The notes: generated by a model from the sequence alone, not told the origin. A stretch of DNA of 64,000 nucleotides from Candidula unifasciata (GCA_905116865.2 CAJHNH020002046.1:317501-381500), one strand, 5' to 3'. Counted from the first letter of the stretch, positions 23,150 to 34,049 are shown. Made by a program: numbers and translations.

Positions 23150-23425
23150 TAAAGTATAGGACCCTTTTCCGCGCATTTTAGGCGTATTGGGTTTATAGCG
23201 CTAGACCTATATTTTATAGACCAAACCGCACTTGGTTGGCGATGTGGTCCGCATTACGCCGGCCGCCTTTACTTCCCAGGACTACACCTGATACCCACTT
23301 AAGACTGGATCAACCTGGAAGCCAAGGTAATTTTGAAGAGAAAAAAATCCTGCCCCTTCAGGAACCGAACCCACGACCTTTTGATTCACAGGTGAGCATC
23401 TATCCGTTAGACTACGGCGGTTGCC
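23150..23425 (-). mobile_element. SINE-1 copy
   Basis: A full-length, moderately diverged reverse copy: tail TAGGACCCTTTTCCGCGC, core TTACGCCGGCCGCCTTTACT, and B-box complement GAACCGAACCCACGACC. Confidence 0.8.
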
Positions 23426-24049
23426 ATGTTCTGTGTCACCTCCCGTAAAATGACGGGGTTTTTTTTTCCGACAAAAGTTTGGAAGCAGAGAAGAAGAAAA
23501 CATCGGAAAATCGCTGCCTGGTTGGGTCCGCTGAGAAAGATCGTCACCAAGGCAAAAGGATTAAAACACTGGGCGAAGGGAGACCTTTTTCTGATGATCA
23601 CAAGTTTCCAGTTGTGCTCGCTGTTCCGAGCTCTTTCTTTCCAAAGGAGGTCTACTGGTATCCAGTGCAGCTATTGTTTGTGTTGGCACTTCAGACGACT
23701 GCCTTAAAGTGGCATGGGTACATCAGGAAGGGATTGAGAATGCAGGAAGAAATGATTGTAGAAAGAATGAGGGCTGAGCGCCTGAAAAAAAACAGAGTAA
23801 ACACAAATTTTACAAAAGTGGTCCTGAAATCCTATGCTGTAATTGTGAAAGACTGTTATTAACGCGATCGGGTCTTGCTAGTCACAATGATCATCGCCAT
23901 GGTCTGTGAGTCGTAGGCCTCCTTATAGCGCAATTTAACCCTATCGTTTGAAAAAGTGGAAATGTGCCAATCACTTCTTCCATCTAAGACCGGCTCCAGC
24001 TGACGGACCGTGCTGCTGACGTCACCAGGTCGGGCAAACAATGCGTTAG
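23426..24049. other. intergenic with LINE-like remnant
   Basis: The plus strand near 23710-23800 can be read as KWHGYIRKGLRMQEE followed by a basic stretch, which resembles the end of a LINE polyprotein but is too decayed to place. Nothing else is recognised. Confidence 0.35.
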
Positions 24050-24215
24050 CCGGTGCTACAGAGCCTGTGCCCTGTGCTGAGCTTTTTCGGCCTCAACTGC
24101 CAAGGGATTTTTTGTTAACTTCGAAACAATACACAAGGCGTCCGATCTTACTACAGAGACCAGGCGAAATTCCTAGATGTGCACGTGAAAAAAATCCTAG
24201 CTTTCTTTGCATCAC
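24050..24215 (-). mobile_element. SINE-4 fragment
   Basis: Reverse of the SINE-4 body: GGTGCTACAGAGCC, AACTGCCAAGGGATT, CAGAGACCAGG. The head is absent. Confidence 0.55.
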
Positions 24216-24384
24216 CTCTCCTGGTCACCATTTAAGGCTGCGCTGATTTCGGTGCCAAGGTTCACATAAACATCGACCCAAAGACCTTCTAGTAAGCGTC
24301 TATCTAGCCGCTGTGATAAGGTAGATAACTCGTAAAATAAACAATATAAAATCTCATAATTATCTCCCATATTATTGTCGTCCT

Positions 24385-24610
24385 CATGTGGGATGCAATT
24401 TTTTGTCATTTAAAACTCCACCCTGGCTTTTGCCGGAGACCCTGAATATAGCCGTGCCATATGATTATAAGGCCTCACGGCTGAAAGGGGTTTCTGTGAC
24501 CTCTCCGCGGGTGATCCTCATCCGCATGTTGGCACTTTGTGTCAGCGTGCGTTTATCGCTTGTTGAAGTCCTGGTGGGGTACAACTACCTACCTACCTTA
24601 TCTCCCATTG
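24385..24610 (-). repeat. dispersed repeat with CCTA tail
   Basis: The reverse complement matches 49320-49520 and 54020-54200, including ATATTCAGGGCC..., GGATGAGGATCACC, AGGACATCACACAAG-like and a (TAGG)n end. It is an unnamed interspersed family, SINE-sized. Confidence 0.6.
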
Positions 24611-24727
24611 TTAGAGTTAATTTGAGCACTATGATTTGTCTTCTGTTTGCTCTTTTTCCATCAGCCTTGCCAGTCGTCGCCTATTTCTTGAGCTTATTCC
24701 TTTGAATAACTCCTAGTCTGAAATACA

Positions 24728-26142
24728 TCAACAGAACTGCTACATAGATTATTCAGTAAAGTCTGGGAGACCGAAGAAATACTAGCAGACTGGAGAGAAG
24801 GATATCTTGTGAAACTGCCTAAAAAAGGTGATCTACAGGAGTAGGAAAACTATAGAGGAATTATGTTGCTGTCAGTTCCTGGAAAAATATTAAGTAGAAT
24901 TATTTTGGAAAGATTAAAAGATGCTATTGATAAAATGCTAAGAGATGAGCAGGCAGGTTTTTGGTCAAACAGATCCTGTACTGATCAGATAGCCACATTA
25001 CGTATTATAATAGGACAAAGCATTGAACTGAACTCACCACTTTACATTGGATTTATAGACTATGAAAAAGCATTTGACAGCATTGATAGGGAATCTCTCT
25101 GGAAATTGATGGGGCACTATGGAATCCCACAGAAAATTATCAACTTAGTAAAGGCAACATGTAAAGACATGAAATGTCGAGTTCTTCATGAGGGAAAGCT
25201 AACAGATGCATTTGAAATAAAAACAGGTGTGCGATAGGGATGTCTTTTGTCGCCTCTCTTATTTTTACTGGCTATAGACTGGACTATGAAAACAGTAACT
25301 GCTATCACCAAGAATGGAATTCAGTGGGCCCCTACAAAACAACTTGATGATCTGGACTTCGCTGATGATATTGCTCTTCTGTCCCATTCACGGAATCAGA
25401 TGCAAGATAAATTAAATATACTTAATGCGAGATCACAGCAGCTTGGTCTGAAAATCCTTAAAGGAAAGACAAAGATAATGAGAATAAATCAAGCAAATAG
25501 TAATGTGGTTTCTCTTAATGGCACCCCACTACAAGACGCGGAGTCGTACACCTATTTGGGCAGTAATGTAGATAAAGATGGAGGAACTGATAGAGATATT
25601 AAAATAAGAATACAAAAGGCAAGAGGGGCTTTCATAGCACTAGGGAATTTGTAGAGGTCAAAAGAAATTAAAAGAAATACTAAACTAAAAATGTTTAATT
25701 CTAATGTCAAATCAGTACTATTGTATGGGGCGGAAACATGGAGAACAACCAAGGCAATTACTAATAAATTACAGACATTCATTAACTGGTGCCTGCACAG
25801 AATAGAGGGAATAAAATGGTATGATAGAATAACTAATGTAGAACTTTGGGAGAGAACTAAACAGGCTCCAGTGGATCAGGAGGTGAGGAAAAGACGCTGG
25901 CGTTGGATAGGGCACACACTGAGAAAACAAGAGAACAGCATAACTAGAATGTCTTTGCATTGGAACCCACAGGGGCATAAGAATAAAGGAAGGCCAAAAA
26001 ACACATGGAGAAGAGAGCTGGAGAATGAGGTTAGAAAGATTGGGAGGACATGGGGAGAAGGATAGCGAAGGATAGAACGAATAGGCGTAAGTTGGTTGAG
26101 GGCTTATGCTCCATTGGGGGATAGAAAGGCAGAAGAAGAAGA
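24728..26142 (+). mobile_element. 5'-truncated LINE with 13-bp target duplication
   Basis: AGTCTGAAATACA occurs immediately on both sides (24715-24727 and 26143-26155). The insert is 1415 bp and ends in a GAAGAAGAAG tail. This is the hallmark of target-primed reverse transcription with an incomplete 5' end. Confidence 0.95.
24770..26060 (+). pseudogene. LINE reverse transcriptase, C-terminal part
   Basis: The plus strand encodes the palm, fingers and downstream part of a non-LTR reverse transcriptase: NYRGIMLLSVPGKILSRII, DEQAGF, YEKAFDSIDR (motif A), GCLLSPLLF (motif B), then LDFADDIALL with the catalytic DD (motif C), AESYTYLGS, YGAETWR and GRPKNTWRRELENEVRKIGR. In-frame stops occur at about 24842, 25235 and 25652. 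The N-terminal endonuclease is missing because the copy is 5'-truncated. The clade was not assigned. A tail of the same family lies at 45590-45760 and a piece at 50790-50873. Confidence 0.9.
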
Positions 26143-26225
26143 AGTCTGAAATACACCTTCTAGTGATTAGCAAGTATTATCATCACAGCACTCCGGAAAG
26201 ATCTATAGGTGCTCTGATCTCCTCC

Positions 26226-27130
26226 TCAAAATCTCCACAAGTGTAAAACGACTGATGACGCCTGTTCTGTGTTGTTTAATAAAAACGTCCCCTTAGTGAA
26301 ATGTTCATTTCTTGCAGCTCCAGGCTGCACCCTCATGTCTATCCGTCTAGACTGGGATATGGAGTCATGTCCTCTGGCATGCTCCTTGGTACAGTAAGTG
26401 CAGCGCATGGCATTGATAACATCCCTTCTGTCCAGTCCCCCGTGTGGGTTCCGGGGCCCCATTGTGGGGAAAACAAGAATAGACCCACTGCCTCCCCAAA
26501 AGCATGTCGTAAGAGTCGACTAATTGGGGAGCTTCCTTTGAAGTCGGAGTGCATCTGCCGGAGAGGCAAGGAACCAACAGTCTGTATTCAAGAGAATGAG
26601 ATCTGTAAAACTGATGCACACGCAACACTCAGGTTCTGGAGCAGGACTGCAGTTCAGTAGTGGACGAGCAACCAGAACCTTCCGCCAGAGTTTACAGCTG
26701 GTGAACGCGAAGAAGAAGAAGAAGACTTCTGTCCAGTACTGGGTCAGCCATAGCACCCAGTGTCAGCAAGATAGTCTGCACGCTCATTCCCTCGAACACC
26801 CACATTACCTGGCACAAAGACAAAGGTTACGGCGGATATTCGTGTAGTGTTTAGTGTTGCAATCCATACTTGCCTGATAAATTAGGCTTGGATTTTTTTA
26901 AGCATATTCATCGAGTCACTAAGAATGCATACGTCTGTGAACTTTTGAGTACCAAGCCATGTTAAAGCCCTTGTTACAGCCACAGTTTCCATTGTAAGGC
27001 TACTAGTTGTAACAGTAAAGGCGCCTATCATCTCCTTTATGCTTTTCTCCCTTGAGCTTACTGTAAATGCCCATGCACTTTGCTTGCCCTTAATACATCT
27101 ACTGTTCATGTCTAATTTTTCTAATTAGTT
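26226..27130 (-). pseudogene. LINE RNase H region, interrupted by SINE-2
   Basis: On the minus strand from 27109 the reading shows an RNase H pattern: GAFTVTTSSLTMETVAVTRA with the conserved E, then ILSDSMNML with the second acidic residue, and near 26830-26790 FVPGNVGV, which matches the WxPGHxGVxGNE motif. The C-terminal continuation (LDRRDVINAMRC, then RVQPGAARNEHF) lies at about 26430-26290, beyond the SINE-2 insertion. A related plus-strand copy is at 55160-55500. RNase H domains are found in some LINE clades (I, R1-like). Degenerate. Confidence 0.75.
26437..26725 (+). mobile_element. SINE-2 copy with 12-bp target duplication
   Basis: CTTCTGTCCAGT flanks it at 26425-26436 and 26726-26737. 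The 289-bp insert starts CCCCGTGTGGGTTCCGG and ends GAACGCGAAGAAGAAGAAG. It is about 98% like the copy at 51054-51339 by eye, so both are young. I could not identify a clear tRNA, 5S or 7SL head. Confidence 0.95.
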
Positions 27131-27561
27131 TAACGTATTTATCTGTCTCAAGAAGGGCCTCATTTGGGTTTTCAATTATTCCATAATACTCTTTGTGTTC
27201 TCATAAATCACACAACTTCGTTGTGGGTAAATGGTTTATTGATTTCTTCTGTGGGCATTGAGCACAGCTTCTTCATCTAAGTGCCCCACGGCTGTAAACT
27301 CGAGCAAAAAGTTCTGATTGTTCACGCACTTCTGAACTTTATTCTTGTTCTAGAACTCCCCCCCCCCCCCCCCCCGAAACCACATGGGGAGCATTGGGCA
27401 CATACAAACACAGATTCTTATAGACCAATCTGTACTTTATTTATTCACTGTAAACAAAGAGAATCCTGGAGCTTTCGTGACAGTCCAATATTCTAGGGGT
27501 GGTATGGGTTGTTCATATCACCAGAGCTTTTCAGGTTAATTTTTTTTATTGGATTTTATTT

Positions 27562-27594
<33 letters not shown>

Positions 27595-28370
27595 TTTTTT
27601 TTTACATAAAATATCTCTAACCTTACTAAGATTCACACCCTGGTCGACCTCATAAGAGCCCTGGGTCCCTAACCATTCTGCCAGCTGATCCTCACACATA
27701 CAACAACAGAAGAAAGAACCCAAAAAAAGACCCCAAAAAACAAAGAAGGGGACACATATTTTGTTATGTTTGCCTGATAGAGAGACATGCAGACAAACTG
27801 TCAAAACTAATAAACTATGACACTGAGCTTGTAACATTCAATTTATTCAATAAACCACATGGGCAGGTTAGAAACATTCACATTTTCTCACATAGATCAA
27901 CACAAGATACACACTGGATCACTTCTAGCTCAGTGATTCATGCATACACACACACACGAATCTCACTCTTTAATAAGCTATGTGCTGTTGTTTTTTGTTT
28001 AGTTTTAGTTGTTTTTTTCTTCACAATTTTACATCCAGTAGTTTGCCATTACTTTATAAACTACACTTTCAAGAACAAAACCTTTTGGACTGGAAGCAAC
28101 ATCAATGAGGATTGAAGACAAGCAGAGTCATTTTGTTAGCAGACTCAGAAATTCAAATAAAAAGAATGACCAGAGCATGAAAAACTTAAAAATAAATTTA
28201 GATTATTTCATGAGCACATTCAAATCACAAACAAATCTTTGGTGCCTACCTTCACATACTATAGGGCTATTCAGCTAAGTTTATTCAGGAGCCAAAAATG
28301 TTGAAAATGAGGATAGTTGCAGGCAACAGGACCGAGCCCCACCATAGAAATATCAGTTGAGTTCAGTTAA
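27131..28370. other. intergenic with SINE-2 fragment and poly-C runs
   Basis: 27262-27445 is a reverse SINE-2 fragment (CTGTAAACTCGAGCAAAAAG, ACTTCTGAACTTTATTCTTG). Poly-C runs lie at 27359-27375 and 27566-27592. The rest is AT-rich with no recognised exon. TTTATT at 27843-27848 would be an AATAAA signal on the minus strand, but no link to GTF2H5 can be shown. Confidence 0.45.
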
Positions 28371-28800
28371 GAATTGACATCAGAGCACTCGGGGAATTTC
28401 CATACATGCTCCATCCCCATCCTTAGCAGCCAGCACAGAGTTCCAATACTAATGGTGCCAGTCGTCGTCTGGTTGTATGTCTGTCTTGCCTTTCCTCTAA
28501 GAGTAGTGTGCCAGCCGAAGTCTCTGGTCACACCCAGGTGCAGCATAGTAGCCAGATGCTTTCCTGACAGCTTGGAGGTCTTCGATTCAAAACCATACTG
28601 AGTTGGATTCTGTCATAACTGACCTTGGATTCAGGTCAATCCAGCCTTAAAAGGGGTTGCAGGTAATATCATGGGTAAAGATTACAGGTGTGATGCTCAT
28701 AATAACACCCCGACTGCCGACTGGTCTACATAAACATAAATCTAGCACCATTTGCCTAATGCGCCAACAGTCTTAATAAAGAGCCCTTTACTTTTGAAAA
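28371..28800 (+). mobile_element. dispersed repeat followed by diverged SINE-1
   Basis: 28371-28460 (AAGAATTGACATCAGAGCAC, CATGCTCCATCCCCATC) recurs near 43680, 55000 and 58560. 28535-28795 follows the SINE-1 order in degenerate form (GGTCTTCGATTCAAAACC, GTGTGATGCTC, GACTGGTCTACATAAAC, TCTAGCACC). Confidence 0.5.
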
Positions 28801-28904
28801 AACAAACTGGGAAAAAAAGTGGCCAGGAAGAGAACTTATTATCTCAACTCTCATACGATGACACAGGATATGTGAAGATCAGGGATTTTTTTCTTCCAGA
28901 AGCA

Positions 28905-29030
28905 AAGGTGCCAGTAGTACCACAAGGTGTCTAAAAAGGTGCCAGTACTCACCACAAAGTGTCTAAAAAGGTGCCAGTACTCACCACAAAGTGTCCAAAA
29001 AGGTGCCAGTACTCACCACAAAGTGTCTAC
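28905..29030. repeat. 32-bp tandem repeat, about 4 copies
   Basis: The unit is AAAAAGGTGCCAGTACTCAC followed by CACAAAGTGTCT. The first unit is altered; the last three are nearly identical. Confidence 0.9.
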
Positions 29031-29154
29031 TACAATAGGTCATGTAAGAGTCTACTATTTATGGAAGTCTCCTTCAAAGTCTGAGTGCATCTGCTGCATC
29101 TGCCTGACAGACATTCAGCAAAACCATAACTATTTACCTTTTATGACATGCTTG

Positions 29155-30221
29155 TTAACTCTCTGAGTCCCAAGGTGTTTAGCCTCAGAGGCTCAAGGGT
29201 TGGTAATGCAATTTTGAAATGTCACAAGTGTTACACATTAAAACAGACCATACTAATTCAACTGCCGCGCAACATACACATATACATCAAAGTGATCAGT
29301 GATTGTTGACGAATAATATTAGAATATTGTTATCAAAATAAATTGTATTTAACTATAAGTAATTAAACAGATGGTACGTTTAGAGAAATCAGTAAAAAGA
29401 AATAATTTTTCCACTAACCAACATGGCATTCAAGGAAAACTCGATAACATTTATCCAAAATGAATCACAAAATTAACAAGAACCACTTAGTAATGTATAA
29501 ATAAAATAGAAACACAATCTATCCATTAGATCTATTTCCATATAAATTTTTAGAATACCAAAACAGAACCCTTTTATTGGTAAAGAAAAAATGACCTCCG
29601 AAAACAATTAGTAATTTTCACACAAAAACTAACTTTATAAAACACTCAACTTGCCGGTAATTTTCAAGCTTATGTTCCAAAATAATAAGTTAATCACACT
29701 AGACCTAACCGACACTGAATAATATTGTTTTTTATACTTAACATGTATTCTCTTTGTGCCAGCTGACTCTGTTACCATTGTAGACTTTGAGTGAGATGTA
29801 TATCAAAGCTATTCCTCGTCAAATTTTGACTCTATCAATGACTGAAACAAGCCTCCTTCATAATTTTTCTTTGTCTGGCTTCAGATAAATCTGATAAACA
29901 TGTGTTTTATTTGAATATGAGGCTTCTAAAGTCATAAATCTTGTTGGTATGGATGAATCAATCTGCTCGAAGGTCATATTGTTTTCACACAGACAGTGAC
30001 TCGGTAACAAAGATGCTACATTTTATGCCTTACAACGTTTTCAAATATCCCAAATAATCAACACAACAAACACAAAGAACTGGAAATACCATTAAAAACT
30101 ACCAGTTTTCATTGTTATACTGGCATGCTGTAAATCAAAAATCTTTACTGGTCACGCATTATTAAGCCGCTGGTTTATAACCGATAAGCGTGTGATGTGT
30201 TTCTTTGAACTCAAGAGTTAA
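29155..30221. mobile_element. candidate piggyBac-type element flanked by TTAA
   Basis: The left end reads TTAACTCTCTGAGTCC (29155) and the right end, on the opposite strand, TTAACTCTTGAGTTCA (30221). TTAA targets with CTCTYTGAGTYC-like ends suit the piggyBac superfamily. The flanks join into a SINE-2-like sequence (ATGACATGCTTG + TTAA + GGACC), as expected of an insertion. The 1.07-kb AT-rich inside has only short frames, such as a minus-strand MTFEQIDSSIPTRF, and no recognisable transposase. Confidence 0.55.
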
Positions 30222-30238
30222 GGACCTGTAGGTCTTTT

Positions 30239-30261
30239 CACCCCCCCCCCCCCCCCCCCCC
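30239..30261. repeat. poly-C tract
   Basis: About 21 C followed by TCC; one of the long G/C homopolymers of this window. Confidence 0.9.
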
Positions 30262-30366
30262 TCCAAAAATGGACCAAGTATGTTGAGTATTGTAAACCTT
30301 ATTCCCTAACCTCTGCACCACAACAGTGTAAACATTTCAGTTAAAAGAAAGCAGAAGACTTACCCA

Positions 30367-30474
30367 TTATTTTTCAGAAACATAAAATGACATCTGATCC
30401 ATGAGTTCGTCAATCTTTTCTTGCAGAGTCTCAATTATGTCGGACGACACAAATAAATGAGTGTCATCTAAATC
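30367..30474 (-). CDS. GTF2H5: GTF2H5 coding exon 2
   Basis: 35 codons plus TAA (30367-30369). Acceptor AG at 30476-30475, phase 0. Confidence 0.93.
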   Translation of the reverse strand, partial: DLDDTHLFVSSDIIETLQEKIDELMDQMSFYVSEK

Positions 30475-30844
30475 CTGAAAATAAAGCAAAAATGGATGCA
30501 ACATACCTCTTCATTTGTGAAAATCAGGAATAAAATACCTGACAAAGTCAGTGTTATCTTTGGAGAGAATGGTAATGGAGAGTATGGTTTCTATAAAACA
30601 TCTGGACTTAAGTCTTGTTCCAGAACCTGAATTTTGCGTGCACATCCGATATAGTACATTTATTATTAATTTAATTTTTTCAACTACTGAATTACCACTT
30701 CAAATCAAATGCACTTATTACTAGGCTACTTATTACCTGCAACACGAATTTTCTGCCAAATTCATTTCTTTCGTCTAAATGTAAAAGAAACTGTTTCATG
30801 GCAGGATCGCATTCGACGAGAACTCCTTTAGTAACATTCACCAT
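30367..30844 (-). CDS. GTF2H5: GTF2H5: general transcription factor IIH subunit 5 (TTDA/p8)
   Basis: GTF2H5 is the smallest subunit of TFIIH, the nuclear complex for promoter opening and nucleotide excision repair; it binds and stabilises p52. Two coding exons join to 71 codons, the same length as the human protein. Exon 1 (30844-30737) begins [20 protein letters not shown] and ends KFVLQ at a GTAATA donor. Exon 2 (30474-30367), after a TTTTCAG acceptor, begins [20 protein letters not shown] and ends YVSEK before TAA. The motifs GVL(V/I)[15 protein letters not shown] and ELMDQ match the human protein. The intron is 262 bp, phase 0, and holds a SINE-2 fragment. A strong GTAAGT follows the stop codon by 4 nt, so a 3'-UTR intron is possible. 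Frame intact. Confidence 0.95.
30737..30844 (-). CDS. GTF2H5: GTF2H5 coding exon 1
   Basis: 36 codons from ATG at 30844. The donor GTAATA follows at 30736. Ends in phase 0. Confidence 0.93.
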
Positions 30845-31240
30845 GTTTTGTGTTCGTGATAAGTATCTTCCTGTCGAAAAGAACGCGAGGAGTCTACACA
30901 GATATGCTCAACCTATTTGATTCTTCTTCGGTTTTCAGTCGTAAATGAAGTTTTGCAGTTTGTTTCCGTTCTGGCGTAATAATTTATCGGTATTTTTATA
31001 CTGGGTTTATCGATTACTACAGCATTTTGCTGCTCTAAAAATGTAAAGAATGTAAGATTTTAGAAAACAAATGTATTTTTTGCTAATTTATAATTTAGAG
31101 TTTTAGTCTTTTTCTTCCTTTTCTCCAGCCTCCGCCTTTCAAAGGCCATTTTTTTTTTACATTATATTGTAGTTTACAGACAGGCTTCGATATACTGCAC
31201 TTTGATCCAACATATCTTTAATCACCAACAAACAGCGGTT
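30845..31240. other. upstream region of GTF2H5
   Basis: This should hold the GTF2H5 promoter and 5' UTR on the minus strand. No TATA box or other defined element was recognised. The far part is AT-rich. Confidence 0.4.
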
Positions 31241-31244
31241 TGAA

Positions 31245-32307
31245 TAGATTGCGAGACAGACTACTGGTTTGACATCAAGCAAGGAGTCCGTCAGGGCTGT
31301 GTGCTGTCATATTATTTGTTTAATATGTACGCCGAAAATATAATAAGAAATGTAAGAGATAATATAACCAGAGAGCAATATGATGCCCTAAATATTGGTG
31401 ATCATGAAATGCCAGAGATCCGATATGCCGATATTGTTGTTATCGACATCACAGACTGGTAAAGAAAACGTAATAACCTCAACCCAAAGAAATAGTGAAA
31501 ACCATAATTTTTATCCTAACATAGCAAAAACAAAAATAATGCATACAGATAAAACTAATACGGAGAAAGAAATATATGTTAATGAGGAAAGATCGGTCAG
31601 CCCTTTGAAGGTTGTAGAAAATTGCGAATATCTTGGGTCATTGATTTCAAACAATGGTGATACATTTTTTTTTAACTGAGATTTTTTGTTCATCCTGACC
31701 CTTACTAAATTCCACGATAATCTGGATTTTAAAAATGACTGCCACTCGAGCAAATCGAGATGAAAGAATGCAAGACATTAAACTACGACTATCAATTGCT
31801 CTTCAAAGACTAAAACAACTGAATAAATTATGGAGTGAAACAGGCAAAACTATAAAAATTAGATTTCTAAGAGCATGCGTCTTTTCCATTGCAACATACG
31901 CATGTGAGACCTGGACACTTACTAAACAAGCTGAACAGCTCATAAATGTCTTTGAATATAATTGTTATAGACGGGTTCTACGAATATCATGGGTGAAGAA
32001 AAGAACAAATGCATCCATACTTCAAGAACTGAATATCGTTGAAGACTGGCTTTAAAAGACGATAAAAGCTAGAAAATTGAAATATTTTGGTCACTTGAAA
32101 CGTCACGAAAGTTTAGAGAGAACAATAATAGAGGGGTGTATGCCTGGGAAGAGAGGAAAAGGAAGGTCAAAGAGAAGATGGGTGCAGGATGTGGCGAATG
32201 ATCTCCAGATGGGTGTATCGGATGCGGGACATCCTGCTTGTGATCGAGAAGTTTTCCGGAGACTTGTTTTGGGAGCAAGGTTCCGCAAAGGATATTCTAC
32301 TGACTGA
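31245..32307 (+). pseudogene. LINE reverse transcriptase fragment with insertion
   Basis: The plus strand encodes a non-LTR RT from motif B to the C-terminus: FDIKQGVRQGCVLSYYLFNM, then EIRYADIVV (motif C with the second D lost), ENCEYLGSLISNNGDT, ATYACETWTLTKQAEQLINV, YFGHLKR, KGRSKRRWVQDV and the end LVLGARFRKGYSTD. About 80 bp near 31660-31740 separate GDT from QDIKLRL, an insertion relative to other LINEs here. Stops at 31466, 31677 and 32054 show it is dead. It is a different family from 24728-26142. Confidence 0.8.
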
Positions 32308-33062
32308 CTGACCTTTTATGTTAAGGTCAAGTGAGGTTTTTATTCTTTTTGTCCCTCAAAATAGGTTACTGGAAGCCAGACGAGAATGTTGTTTTTATTT
32401 CGGTCTTTTTCGCGTTTCGGCGGAAAGTTCTGGTAGTTCATCCACCTCTGGACTTAAATCTTGGTCCAGAACCTGAATGTTGCGTGCACAACCGATTAAC
32501 AGATCTGACTTAATTGCATGTAGATAGAAGCGGCATCAAGGTACTAGCGACAATCTTAAGCCGTTGTAATCTTCAGCATACAACGTTGAATCCCAACACT
32601 AGTACTTTGAGGCATGTGAATTACCGTCCGTGGCGATGGCGAGTTAGACTAGCAAGACTGGCTCGCATTAAGTAGTTTTTTTTTTTTTTTTACAGTTGGT
32701 GCACGGGGTTACAGGACGATTGTTGTCAGCACATGTAATTGACATTCTTCTGCTCAGCTCTCAACCTATCCGCAGTCATTTTCTCTTTTATCCATATTTC
32801 CTCCCTGACCCCCCCCCCACACACACACACACACACACTTTTGCGTGATATCTCCCTCCTTGTACTGCTCTCTACCCTTGCTCAACTACATTTACCGTGT
32901 ATTATTTTAAAAAGTTACCAATTAAAAAGCTAAATAGAGGACAGCAAGATGGGCATATAAGCAGATGTTTACTTAAATACAGAAAAGTTTCAAGCAGACG
33001 AGCAAGGGGTAGGTATCAGAACAGATGGTGAAGTACGAAGAACCGGCGAGTAGTAGTCTAAA
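32308..33062. other. intergenic with SINE-2 fragment
   Basis: 32398-32515 is a reverse SINE-2 piece (GCGTTTCGGCGGAAAGTTCTG, AATGTTGCGTGCAC). There is a T run at 32678-32691 and a CA repeat at 32818-32838. No gene. Confidence 0.5.
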
Positions 33063-33063
33063 A

Positions 33064-33205
33064 GAGGGGGGAAACAAGAATAGACCCACTGTATACCTAA
33101 AAAAAAATTCCTAAGAGTAGACTAATTGGGAGCTTCCTGTGAAGTCGGAGAGTATCTGCCTGAGAGGCAAGGAACCAATAGTGGGGCCACAGAACCCACA
33201 TGGAG
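33064..33205 (+). mobile_element. SINE-2 fragment
   Basis: It matches the front half of SINE-2 (AACAAGAATAGACCCACTG, GACTAATTGGGAGCTTCCTG, AGAGGCAAGGAACCAA). Confidence 0.6.
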
Positions 33206-33262
33206 TAGAACTGAAAGGACTGTCACAAAAGCCTAGCGAGAAAGTTTTCCCACATTTCCGTT

Positions 33263-33589
33263 TTAATGGCTTCTCGGCGTCACTTCTCTGTTTGCTGCCT
33301 GTAGGTTTGGGATTCTTCTTCTTGCTGTACTCGTGGGTAAAGACTGGTCGAAACGCTCAATCGACTCTGGGGTCGCTACTTGGTGTGCCTTACTCGGTCG
33401 TGAGCAGTCTCCCACAGAAGTCACGCCGTCTAGAAACTCACTACTCCACTCATATACTTGTTGAACTGACAGGCATACATCACCATACTGGTGATAAATG
33501 TGCCGATAAATTTCTATAGGTTTAATTTGTTCAGTTATTAATTTTTTTTTAACCGAAACGGAATGCTGCTTGTCTCTGGTGCATGTCAA
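33263..33589 (-). pseudogene. mariner-like (GVQW3-type) N-terminal helix-turn-helix fragment
   Basis: The minus-strand frame contains IKPIEIYRHIYHQYGDVCLS, VQQVYEWSSEFLDG and a DCSRPS...ATPESIERFDQ stretch. This matches the pattern (PxEIYRRMxxxYGDxCLSxxxVYEW, GRPS, T.E.IE) of the Mos1-type DNA-binding helix-turn-helix of mariner transposases and their GVQW3 relatives. Only this N-terminal ~80-residue domain is present; the catalytic domain is absent. The start is not conserved. It is a transposon remnant. Confidence 0.7.
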
Positions 33590-33599
33590 ATGTGGGTGG

Positions 33600-34045
33600 C
33601 CATCTTTAAACTGGCATTATGACGTCACCTTGTTCGTCTGCACTTTCTTGTCATGTGCTTAACACTCTTGGCATCCTTAACAGTATTGACATGTTACAAA
33701 ACAACGCTTATTGTAATTTCCATCAAAATTTTAAGGTTTTCATTTAAAGCCCGTCACATCTTTTTATAGACCAATAAATAAACACATTCATCTGTGTTTA
33801 CAAATTGTTCATTTTAAAAAAAATCCTTTTGTATCAGTGGAATTTTCCCCCCCCCCCCCCCCTCGTCAATCTTCCTAAAGTTTGTGTTAAGTGAATTCAT
33901 TTCTTTAGATATACCAGTGGTAAAAGAACAAGCGAACAGATGTGCTAATTCTGCACCCGTTAGTGGTAAACCGATGCCTGACAATTTAAATGTTATCAAG
34001 GCTCTTTGTGAGCTAGAACAAAAATAATTTATCACTAATTTTACA
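33600..34045. other. intergenic, no recognised feature
   Basis: A poly-C run of about 16 at 33847-33862. Nothing else was identified. Confidence 0.45.
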
Positions 34046-34049
34046 AGCA

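Noticed and set aside
23426..23862. 127- and 93-codon overlapping plus-strand frames
   Set aside because: They overlap in different frames, lack recognisable domains apart from a LINE-like end, and are flanked by SINEs.
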